Below are positions 1 to 5,272 of a stretch of 5,272 bases of DNA, piece after piece. Numbering within the stretch: the stretch's first letter is position 1; every line of letters starts with the position of its first letter. The stretch lies in the NCBI GenBank assembly GCA_002455335.1, contig DKKP01000330.1, positions 1 to 5,272 of the forward strand, given 5' to 3'. The notes under the pieces are model-generated. The model was not told the DNA's origin. It did no database searches and worked only from the letters and a program-made list of their open reading frames with translations. The translations under genes and the position numbers were made by a program. This DNA is from Anaerolineales bacterium UBA6663 (GTDB lineage: Bacteria > Chloroflexota > Anaerolineae > Anaerolineales > UBA6663).

Positions 1-752
1 CGGCCAGCATCGGCATCGCCCTGATCCAGGTCGAAGAGTGGGCGTTGGCGGAGGCCGCGCTACAACAGGCTGTGGCTCAGAACGACGGGTTCGCGGATGC
101 CTTTGCTTACCTCGGTCTGGCCCAGGATCGCCAGGGCAAAGACGGCGAGCCGGCACTGGCGCAGGCGGCGGCGCTGACGCCCGGCTCGGCGCTGGTGAAC
201 TTCCTCTACGGCCTGCACTTCCGCGACCTGAGCGAATCGGCGAAGGCCATTCCGTGGCTCCACAAGGCACAGGCGGCCGACCCCGGCAACCCGGCGATCG
301 CGGCCGAGCTGGGCGGCGCTTACGCCGCGACGGGCGACCTGACCAACGGTGAGCTCTGGTTCCGTAAGGCGGTTGCGCTCAATGAACGCGACGGGCAGTT
401 CTGGCTGTTGCTGGCGCGCTTCTATGTCGATCGAGAGTTCAAGGTCGCCGACGAGGGGCTCCCCGCGGCACGCATGGCCGTCGGGCTCAACCCGACGAGC
501 GCGCTGGCCGCCGATGCGCTCGGGTTCGCGCTTTTCCTTACCGGCGACACGGTCACGGGGCATCAGGAACTCGAGCGCGCGCTCAGCCTCGACCCCGGGC
601 TGGCGGCCGCGCACTATCATCTCGGCGTCACCCTGCTCAGCCAGGGCGATCGGGAGGCCGCCGGGCCTTATCTCGATCAGGCGCTCACGCTCGACCCGCA
701 AGGCCCGTACGGCGACCTTGCGCTCAAGGCGCTCGCGTTGACCTCGCCGTAG
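1..752 (+). CDS. TPR-repeat protein, 3' part of gene (5' end outside window)
   Basis: The frame is open from base 3 to a TAG at 750-752, followed at once by an in-frame TAA, so translation ends at a double stop. The 249 visible residues are Ala/Leu-rich helical repeats with the TPR pattern: a small or aromatic residue, then LG, then Y/A, ending in an acidic-Pro turn. Clear units include AFAYLGLAQDRQG, ELGGAYAATGDL...FRKAVALN, ALGFALFLTGD...ALSLDPG and YHLGVTLLSQGD...ALTLDPQG; I count about six repeats. A TTG at 45 could serve as a start, but the repeat pattern continues upstream (IALIQVEEWALAEAALQQ), so the gene is almost certainly cut by the window edge. TPR arrays are protein-protein docking scaffolds. 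Nothing visible shows a partner, a catalytic domain or the location, and an N-terminal signal or kinase domain could lie outside the window. The TPR assignment is firm; the specific role is unknown. Confidence 0.88.
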   Translation, partial: ASIGIALIQVEEWALAEAALQQAVAQNDGFADAFAYLGLAQDRQGKDGEPALAQAAALTPGSALVNFLYGLHFRDLSESAKAIPWLHKAQAADPGNPAIAAELGGAYAATGDLTNGELWFRKAVALNERDGQFWLLLARFYVDREFKVADEGLPAARMAVGLNPTSALAADALGFALFLTGDTVTGHQELERALSLDPGLAAAHYHLGVTLLSQGDREAAGPYLDQALTLDPQGPYGDLALKALALTSP

Positions 753-782
753 TAAGGGGCCGATCGTCATGGCGGAACCCGC

Positions 783-901
783 GACGACTGACGTCGTCAC
801 GACACGACGATAGGCCCGGCGCACTTCCAATGGAGAGCGGTGTCGCCTCCTCTTCGGAGACGCACTGCCCTTGTGGTCGTGTCGTGACGACGTCAGTCGT
901 C
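783..901. repeat. Perfect 26-bp inverted repeat with 67-base spacer
   Basis: Bases 783-808 are the exact reverse complement of 876-901. After one mismatch (809/875), five further pairs (two of them G-U in RNA) extend the stem inward to 814/870. Each arm also contains its own small hairpin: GACGAC-TGAC-GTCGTC at 783-798 and GACGAC-GTCA-GTCGTC at 886-901. The element lies between two same-strand genes, 30 bases after the TPR stop codon. No transposase gene, T-tract or clear target-site duplication accompanies it. It could be a small miniature-transposon-like or REP/palindrome-type repeat, or a transcript-end structure for the TPR gene. The symmetry is certain; the function is not. Confidence 0.85.
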
Positions 902-957
902 CCCCACTGGCACAACACAGCCTCATCGTCAACTCCCCGTCTGCGCCCGACCGACGG

Positions 958-987
958 TTCACCATCACGCGCCGGGTCGGTTACAAT
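958..987 (+). promoter_or_regulatory. Predicted sigma70-type promoter for the lipoprotein-HIT unit
   Basis: TTCACC at 958-963 (4 of 6 matches to TTGACA) is separated by 18 bases from TACAAT at 982-987 (5 of 6 matches to TATAAT). This AT-rich box stands out in GC-rich surroundings. The usual start point about 7 bases downstream of the -10 box falls on or next to the A of the ATG at 994, predicting a leaderless or nearly leaderless mRNA. This fits the absence of any Shine-Dalgarno sequence before that ATG. Confidence 0.5.
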
Positions 988-993
988 GAACCG

Positions 994-1665
994 ATGCGGC
1001 TCGTTCGCTTGACCCGGCTCCAGCGCTGGGCCGGCGCCCTCTGCGGAGCTGTGCTGACCCTGGCAGCCTGCGGCGCACCCCAACCAGCGCCTGCACCCGA
1101 CGGCGTCATCCTCCGCGACGAGTTCGGCGACGTCGAGAGCGGCTGGACCCGCGCCATCAGCCAGGAACAATCCGTCGATTACGCCGACAGCGCTTACCAG
1201 ATCACGATCGAACAAACCCAGGTCGATGTCTGGGGCCAGCCTGGCCTCGACCTCAACGACGCACGGATCGACGCCGAAGCGGCCTGGATCGCCGGTCCGC
1301 AGGACAATGCATTCGGCATCGCCTGCCGCTTGACTGGCGAACGCGACGATGCGAGCTATATCTTCTTCATGATCAGCGGGGACGGCTACTACGCCGTGGT
1401 CCGTCAGCACAACAAGGAACGCGTCTTCCTCAACCCGGCAGGCGGCTTCGAGCCCCTGGCCGCCATCGACCAAAACCCTGGCGCGGTCAACCGGCTTAGC
1501 GCTGTCTGTCAGGGCGAAAGCCTGACGTTCACCGTCAACGGCGAACCCGTCGGGGCCTTCACCGAAAGCGAACTGACCCACGGCGACGTGGCCGTGATGG
1601 CCAGCACCTTCAACGAGCCGGGCGTCCAAATCCGGTTCGACAATGTCATCGTCCGCCAACCCTGA
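994..1665 (+). CDS. Putative lipoprotein with a concanavalin/LamG-like (DUF1080-like) domain
   Basis: This 223-residue protein is probably exported and lipid-anchored. The N-terminus has basic residues (R2, R5, R8, R11), a hydrophobic stretch and a lipobox LAAC with the modifiable Cys at 26, followed by an Ala/Pro-rich linker (GAPQPAPAP). The rest looks like a beta-sandwich of the concanavalin/LamG or DUF1080 (3-keto-disaccharide hydrolase-like) type: RDEFGDVESGW near 41-51, a Y-x-I strand near 68-72, FGIACR near 107-112, YIFFMISGDGYY near 122-133, NRLSAVCQGESLTFTVNG near 166-183 and a terminal RFDNVIV. C111 and C172 could form a disulfide outside the cell. No catalytic residues can be assigned, so carbohydrate or surface binding is only a suggestion. 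The ATG at 994 is chosen because it gives a complete lipoprotein signal; the frame is open further upstream, but only through the inverted repeat. It is followed six bases later by the HIT gene, probably in one transcript. Confidence 0.8.
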   Translation: MRLVRLTRLQRWAGALCGAVLTLAACGAPQPAPAPDGVILRDEFGDVESGWTRAISQEQSVDYADSAYQITIEQTQVDVWGQPGLDLNDARIDAEAAWIAGPQDNAFGIACRLTGERDDASYIFFMISGDGYYAVVRQHNKERVFLNPAGGFEPLAAIDQNPGAVNRLSAVCQGESLTFTVNGEPVGAFTESELTHGDVAVMASTFNEPGVQIRFDNVIVRQP

Positions 1666-1671
1666 AACGCC

Positions 1672-2016
1672 ATGAGCAAAACCCTCTTCTCCAAGATCAT
1701 CGACGGCGAGATCCCGGGCGACTTCGTGTACCGAGACGACCGGATCGTTGCGATCCGCGATATCGGGCCGAAGGCACCGACCCATATCCTGATCATCCCT
1801 GTCAAGCCCCTGCGCGGCGTCGACGCGGCCTCGGCCGAAGACCAGGCCCTGCTCGGCGATCTGTTGCTCGTCGGCGCAAGGCTCGCACGCGAGTTGGGCC
1901 TCGAAGAAGCCGGCTATCGTCTCGTGATCAACGTCGGCGCCGATGGCGGCCAGACCGTGCCCCATCTGCATGTGCATCTCCTCGGCGGCCGCGCCCTCGG
2001 CTGGCCGCCGGGCTAA
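1672..2016 (+). CDS. HIT family protein (HINT-like nucleotide phosphoramidase/hydrolase)
   Basis: This complete 114-residue protein has the usual length of the HINT branch of the histidine triad superfamily. The signature is HLHVHLL at 98-104, with H98, H100 and H102 forming the triad; by family knowledge the central-to-last His attacks the alpha-phosphate of nucleotide substrates such as AMP-lysine or AMP-alkylamine conjugates. Other family hallmarks are FSKIIDGEIP (6-15), the THILIIPVKP strand (37-46), the VINVGADGGQTV stretch (85-96) with its conserved Asn and Gly-Gln, and the C-terminal GGRALGWPPG. It should be cytosolic and dimeric. The gene begins six bases after the lipoprotein stop codon with no recognisable Shine-Dalgarno, suggesting co-transcription and possibly coupled translation. 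The physiological substrate cannot be read from the sequence. The assignment to the family is very secure. Confidence 0.96.
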   Translation: MSKTLFSKIIDGEIPGDFVYRDDRIVAIRDIGPKAPTHILIIPVKPLRGVDAASAEDQALLGDLLLVGARLARELGLEEAGYRLVINVGADGGQTVPHLHVHLLGGRALGWPPG

Positions 2017-2168
2017 GCCCTCGCCTTCTCCGGGCGTTCGGAATCGCGCCACGCTGATGTGTGTAAGCACGTGCAGTCGGTGCGCATCTGCCGCGGATGA
2101 GCATCCCGCGCTTGTGGTTCGCCGTGCACACCCTCATTCACGCCGCGGCGCTCTTTCAACCCTGAAGG

Positions 2169-2174
2169 TATAAT
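2169..2174 (+). promoter_or_regulatory. Consensus -10 box (TATAAT) upstream of the yqeY-like gene
   Basis: A perfect TATAAT lies 36 bases before the ATG at 2211 in a short AT-rich island (2169-2184) of an otherwise GC-rich region. Transcription would begin near 2181-2184, giving a leader of about 30 bases that includes the ribosome binding site. No convincing -35 box is present at the expected distance, where a GC palindrome (2141-2150) lies instead, so an activator or another sigma factor may be involved. It would drive yqeY, the HD-domain gene and ybeY as one transcript. Confidence 0.5.
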
Positions 2175-2198
2175 TCTTTTTTAAGGTCAAGGACCGAC

Positions 2199-2206
2199 AG
2201 GTGGAG
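2199..2206 (+). promoter_or_regulatory. Ribosome binding site AGGTGGAG for the yqeY-like gene
   Basis: AGGTGGAG ends four bases before the ATG at 2211 and is a near match to the AGGAGG core. It is the only strong Shine-Dalgarno sequence before a gene start in this window, and it confirms the ATG at 2211. Confidence 0.7.
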
Positions 2207-2210
2207 AAAC

Positions 2211-2717
2211 ATGTCCCTCAAGGAAACCCTTAACGGCGCGCTCAAAGACGCTATGCGCAGCGGCGCCGAGGTCAAGAAGACGACGTTACGGCTGCTGATG
2301 GCCGCGATCCGTCAAGGCGAGCTCGAAGCCCGGATGACGGCAGTCAAGAAGCTCGGCAGCAACCCGACCGACGCGCAGCTCAAGGAGCTGGAGACCATCG
2401 CGCTCGACGACGCCACTGTGCTGGGCATCATCCAGAAGGAAGCTAAATCGCGGCGCGAGGCGCTGGCCGAAGCTGAAAAGGCTAACCGACCCGATCTGGT
2501 GGCCGACAATCAGGCTGAACTGGAAGTGCTAGAGGCTTATCTTCCAAAGGCCCTGACCCGTGAGGAGCTCGTCGAATTGGCTCGGGCCGCGATCCAGGAG
2601 GCGGGCGTCACCGACCTCAAGGGCCAGGGCGCCGTGATGAAGATCCTGAGCCCGCGCACCAAGGGGCGCGCGGATGGCAGGTTGGTCAACGACGTGGTTC
2701 GTGAACTCTTGAGCTGA
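2211..2717 (+). CDS. yqeY: GatB/YqeY domain-containing protein
   Basis: This complete 168-residue cytosolic protein has the GatB/YqeY all-helical fold, which also forms the tail of the GatB subunit of tRNA-dependent amidotransferase. Free-standing YqeY proteins are thought to relate to tRNA or translation, but no defined reaction is established. Family landmarks are the N-terminal MSLKETLNGALKDAMRSG, the helix TLRLLMAAI (25-33), QKEAKSRREALAEAEKANR (75-93), ELEVLEAYLPKALTREEL (103-120) and the C-terminal signature GAVMKILSPRTKGRADGRLV (140-159). It is about 20 residues longer than the common 147-150 residue form; the extra length is a charged segment around residues 38-62 (KKLGSNPTDAQLKELETI). 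The start is fixed by a strong Shine-Dalgarno and a -10 box upstream. The HD-domain gene follows after 27 bases, so they probably share a transcript. Family membership is secure; the molecular role remains open. Confidence 0.95.
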   Translation: MSLKETLNGALKDAMRSGAEVKKTTLRLLMAAIRQGELEARMTAVKKLGSNPTDAQLKELETIALDDATVLGIIQKEAKSRREALAEAEKANRPDLVADNQAELEVLEAYLPKALTREELVELARAAIQEAGVTDLKGQGAVMKILSPRTKGRADGRLVNDVVRELLS

Positions 2718-2744
2718 GTCCCCGCAGCACGTCGTGGGAACGCT

Positions 2745-4991
2745 ATGATCGCAACCCCCGTCGAGCAGTACGTGTCGTCGCGTCATCGCGAGCCGCGGCA
2801 AAGCTTCGGGCGCCAGACGCTCTTTGCGACCCTGTGGGTCATCCTGGTCGCCGGCGCGGCCGGGTTGACGGCTGCGCCGCGCACCCTGCCGGCCGTCCTC
2901 AACGTCCAGGTCGGCGCGCCAGCGCCGCAAGATGTGCTGGCTCCGATCTCGGTGTCCTTCGAAAGCGCCGTTCTAACCCAACAGGCCCGCGAACGCGCCG
3001 CAGCTGCTGTCCCAGACGTCTATGATCCGCCGAACAGCCGGATCGCCCGTCAGCAGGTGTTGCTGATGCGCGACGTGATCGGCCAGATCGACGATCTGCG
3101 GCGCGACACACGCCTGTCGCTCAGCGCCAAGCAGTCGCAACTGACGGCGCTGCCCGATGTCCCGCTGACCGACGCCACAGCTTCCCTGATCCTGCGGTTT
3201 TCGCAGGACGCCTGGCTCACCACGCAACAGGAAGCGCTGACCGCGCTCGAGCGCGTCATGCAAAGCCAGGTCCGCGCCGATCAACTCGAAACGGTGCGAC
3301 GTTCGGCGCCGGCCCTGCTCGGCGTCGATCTGACCGAGGAACAGGTGACCGCGGTTACCGCGCTGATCAATCCGCTGATCATCCCCAACAGCCTGTATGA
3401 CGATGTGGCTACAAACGCCGCGCGCCAGGTTGCGCGCGACAACGTTGGGCCTGTGGTGCGGCAGATCATCCGGGGACAATCGGTGCTCACGCGCGGAATC
3501 GTCGTCGGCGAAGCCGACCTCGAGGCGTTGCGCGCGTTGGGCCTGAGCGAGGCCGAGGGCGATCAACGCCAACTCTGGGTGACGGGAGCCGCTGCCCTTC
3601 TGGCCGGCGCCTTGCTGGCCGCGTATTGCTGGCGCTTCCGGCCTGAGGTCTCACGCAGCCTGCGGATGTCGGCCGCGTTCACGATCCTGGCGTTGCTGTA
3701 CCTGGCCGTGGCCGTTCTGGCGTTTCGCGAGCCGATGCCGATGCCGCTTCTTCTGCCAACCGCTGCGCTGGCCATCATCTTTACGGCCCTGACCGGCCCG
3801 CAATTCACGATCCTGGCTGTGGTGCTGCTCAGCGGCCTGGTCGGGCTGATGGCTGAAAGCCAGCCCGAGCTCGCGGCCTACAACATCGCGATGGGCGTGA
3901 TCGCCGCGATCGTGCTGCAACGCGCCGATCGGCTCAACCTGTTTTTTTGGGCCGGGCTTGGGGCGGCGCTCGCCGGGGTGGGTGTGCTTGTGGTCTCCAC
4001 TTTGCGCGCCGGCACTCCGATCGAGCCGGTGGACATCGCGCTGCGCATCTCGATGGCTACCGTCAACGGCGGCGCCTCGACCGCGATCGCTCTGCTGATC
4101 CTCTTCGCCATCGGCGGGCTGCTCGGCTTCACGACGACCTTGCAGCTTGTCGAGCTGTCTCGGCCCGATCACCCGTTGCTGCGCTACATCCTGCGCAACG
4201 CGCCAGGCACCTATCAGCACAGTCTCCAGGTCGCCAACCTGGCCGAGCAGGCCGCCGAGTTGATCGGCATCAACCCGCTCTTGATGCGCGTCGCGGCGCT
4301 CTATCACGACAGCGGCAAGGCGCTCAATCCACAGTACTTCATCGAGAACCAGCTCGAAGGGCACAACATCCACTCCGAGCTCGACCCGGTCGCCAGCGCG
4401 GAGCGGATCATCCGCCATGTCGAGGACGGGTTGATGCTCGCCAATCGACATCGCCTGCCTCCGCGCATCCGCGACTTCATCGCCGAACACCATGGCACGC
4501 TGTCGACACGGTATCAATACGCCCGCGCCGTCGCGGCCGCCGGCGGCGATGAAAGCCAGGTCGACGAACGGCTCTTTACGTATCCCGGGCCCGCGCCTCG
4601 CAGCCGCGAGACGGCTGTGCTCATGCTGGCCGACAGTTGCGAGGCCAAGACCCGGGCCGATCGACCATCCTCCGACGAGCACATCACGCGCATCGTCACC
4701 GGCATGATCGAGGATCGCGTCCAGCGGGGTCAGCTCGAAAACACCGGGCTCACGCTTCAGGACCTGGCGATCATCCGCCGCTCGTTCATCACAACGCTGC
4801 GCGGGCTGTATCACACACGCATCCAGTATCCCGATGTACCAACTCAGACACCGCAAGCTACCGGCGATTCCACAGCCGGCGCCTCACCGCAGCTCACCGA
4901 GTCGACCACCCCAACCCGCCATGCCGAGCCCAACACCCCGCCGTCCCAACCATCGGGTCCAGATCCAATTCAACACAGGTCGGTGGCCTGA
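2745..4991 (+). CDS. pgpH: 7TMR-HDED/PgpH-type membrane HD-domain phosphodiesterase
   Basis: This 748-residue membrane protein matches the PgpH architecture, whose characterised members hydrolyse cyclic-di-AMP to pApA. Residues 1-24 are cytosolic, followed by one membrane helix (about 25-43), a large extracytoplasmic 7TMR-HDED domain (about 45-277), seven predicted membrane helices (about 278-465), and a cytosolic HD domain (about 475-697). Metal-binding and catalytic candidates are H492 (GTYQHSLQVANLAEQAA), the H521-D522 pair (LYHDSGKALNPQYFIENQ), H558, H582-H583 (EHHGT) and D630 (LMLADS). The YPGPAP (613-618) and YHTRIQYPD (689-697) motifs are also typical. Length up to 697 is normal; the last ~50 residues are an added Pro/Thr/Ser-rich tail lacking a recognisable fold, and its 3' end overlaps ybeY. 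The ATG at 2745 follows a weak GGGA element; upstream spacing to yqeY is 27 bases. All HD residues are present, so the enzyme should be active. The exact dinucleotide specificity is inferred from the family. Confidence 0.95.
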   Translation: MIATPVEQYVSSRHREPRQSFGRQTLFATLWVILVAGAAGLTAAPRTLPAVLNVQVGAPAPQDVLAPISVSFESAVLTQQARERAAAAVPDVYDPPNSRIARQQVLLMRDVIGQIDDLRRDTRLSLSAKQSQLTALPDVPLTDATASLILRFSQDAWLTTQQEALTALERVMQSQVRADQLETVRRSAPALLGVDLTEEQVTAVTALINPLIIPNSLYDDVATNAARQVARDNVGPVVRQIIRGQSVLTRGIVVGEADLEALRALGLSEAEGDQRQLWVTGAAALLAGALLAAYCWRFRPEVSRSLRMSAAFTILALLYLAVAVLAFREPMPMPLLLPTAALAIIFTALTGPQFTILAVVLLSGLVGLMAESQPELAAYNIAMGVIAAIVLQRADRLNLFFWAGLGAALAGVGVLVVSTLRAGTPIEPVDIALRISMATVNGGASTAIALLILFAIGGLLGFTTTLQLVELSRPDHPLLRYILRNAPGTYQHSLQVANLAEQAAELIGINPLLMRVAALYHDSGKALNPQYFIENQLEGHNIHSELDPVASAERIIRHVEDGLMLANRHRLPPRIRDFIAEHHGTLSTRYQYARAVAAAGGDESQVDERLFTYPGPAPRSRETAVLMLADSCEAKTRADRPSSDEHITRIVTGMIEDRVQRGQLENTGLTLQDLAIIRRSFITTLRGLYHTRIQYPDVPTQTPQATGDSTAGASPQLTESTTPTRHAEPNTPPSQPSGPDPIQHRSVA

Positions 4992-5272
4992 GGCCGAGGC
5001 GCGTCGCGTCGCGCGGCTGATTCGGGCCGCCGTCCGCGCAACGCTCGCAGGGCGTGCCGCAGAACCCGGCGCGCTCACGGTGCGCCTTGTCGGCGACGCC
5101 GAGATCCGGCGCCTCAACCGCGATTTCCTTGGGCACGATGCGGTGACCGACGTGCTGTCGTTTCCGGCAGGCGGTGAGGACGAGGGGCGCGTGTACTTTG
5201 GCGATCTGGCGATCTCGGCCCCGCGCGCGCGCGCGCAGGCCCGGGCCGGCGGCCATGAGGTCGACGATGAGT
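4921..5272 (+). CDS. ybeY: YbeY endoribonuclease, N-terminal part (3' end outside window)
   Basis: The first 117 codons of a YbeY/UPF0054 protein are visible. YbeY is a zinc-dependent RNase that acts in 16S rRNA 3'-end maturation and ribosome quality control. The diagnostic block is AEIRRLNRDFLGHDAVTDVL (60-79), with the invariant TDVLSFP (76-82), followed by YFGDLAIS (92-99) and the helix leading to GHEVDDE. The zinc site, H-x3-H-x5-H, would come just downstream and lies beyond the window, so activity cannot be judged. The ATG at 4921 leaves only about 12 residues before the conserved VQIQF strand and is preferred. An in-frame ATG at 4834 would add 29 Pro/Arg-rich residues. Neither has a Shine-Dalgarno. 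The start lies 71 bases inside the pgpH gene in another frame, suggesting translational coupling. Placement of ybeY after an HD-7TM gene is a widespread arrangement. Confidence 0.93.
   Translation, partial: MPSPTPRRPNHRVQIQFNTGRWPEAEARRVARLIRAAVRATLAGRAAEPGALTVRLVGDAEIRRLNRDFLGHDAVTDVLSFPAGGEDEGRVYFGDLAISAPRARAQARAGGHEVDDE
5222..5236. repeat. Alternating CG run of 15 bases inside ybeY
   Basis: An uninterrupted alternating C/G run encodes Pro-Arg-Ala-Arg-Ala in the helix after GDLAIS. Such runs can adopt Z-DNA and slip during replication or sequencing. The reading frame is intact through it. Confidence 0.8.

Noticed and set aside
60..968. Open frame on the - strand (302 codons) opposite the TPR gene.
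   Set aside because: The TPR pattern on the + strand explains the codon structure. The reverse product is Arg-rich without any recognisable domain and runs through the inverted repeat.
871..993. Possible N-terminal extension of the lipoprotein from an upstream TTG at 871.
   Set aside because: The extension would translate an arm of the inverted repeat and put about 40 residues before the signal peptide. The ATG at 994 yields a normal lipoprotein leader just after a -10 box.
986..1012. Eight-codon frame starting at the ATG at 986, overlapping the lipoprotein start, as a leader peptide.
   Set aside because: Its ATG overlaps the predicted -10 box, so it would not be in the transcript from that promoter, and it has no ribosome binding site.
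724..2070. Long open frame on the - strand (448 codons) opposite the lipoprotein and HIT genes.
   Set aside because: It lies wholly antisense to two well-supported genes and crosses the inverted repeat. It has no recognisable domain and fits the usual mirror frame of GC-rich coding DNA.
2017..2210. Searched for rpsU, a tRNA or a small gene in the gap between HIT and yqeY.
   Set aside because: The only frame running through it begins inside the HIT gene and gives a Ser/Arg/Ala-rich product without S21 features. No cloverleaf fold is apparent; only short palindromes such as GCACGTGC (2067-2074) are present.
3942..3948. Run of seven T in the HD-domain gene as a possible frameshift or slippage site.
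   Set aside because: The frame is intact on both sides (Leu-Phe-Phe-Trp in a membrane helix), and no alternative product with recognisable features follows a shift.
3651..4856. Long open frame on the - strand (401 codons) opposite the HD-domain gene.
   Set aside because: It is antisense to a gene with every catalytic motif intact. Its translation is Arg/Gln/Asp-rich and low in complexity, as expected for a shadow frame.

Overview
The window is high-GC bacterial DNA with all six recognisable genes on the + strand. It most likely comes from a member of the Chloroflexota. That placement is an inference from the GC-rich codon use, the Cys-anchored lipoprotein with a concanavalin-like fold pattern, the long-loop YqeY protein and the gene order. 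No rRNA or marker phylogeny is available in the window to confirm it.

Region 1 (1-752) is the 3' part of a gene for a tetratricopeptide-repeat (TPR) protein whose start lies outside the window. Region 2 (753-993) is a 241-base intergenic stretch. It holds a perfect 26-bp inverted repeat (783-808 and 876-901) around a 67-base spacer, then a sigma70-like promoter (958-987) placed so close to the next gene that its transcript would begin at or near the start codon.

Region 3 (994-2016) is a probable two-gene unit: a secreted lipoprotein, then six bases later a HIT-family (histidine triad) nucleotide hydrolase. Region 4 (2017-2210) is a 194-base gap with no gene, ending in a consensus TATAAT box and a good ribosome binding site. 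Region 5 (2211-5272) is a compact housekeeping cluster: a GatB/YqeY-family protein, a large membrane HD-domain protein of the 7TMR-HDED/PgpH type (probable cyclic-di-AMP phosphodiesterase), and the first 117 codons of ybeY, the rRNA-maturation endoribonuclease. ybeY overlaps the 3' end of the membrane gene by 71 bases and runs off the window.

The HIT-YqeY-PgpH-YbeY order resembles the conserved HIT / rpsU / yqeY / phoH / HD-7TM / ybeY neighbourhood of many Gram-positive and related bacteria, but neither rpsU nor phoH is present here. The likely common theme is translation and ribosome quality control plus nucleotide second-messenger turnover. I see no CRISPR array, insertion sequence with a transposase, tRNA or rRNA. 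Most of the window is ordinary core genome. The inverted repeat, the leaderless-looking lipoprotein gene and the long pgpH/ybeY overlap deserve the closest look.
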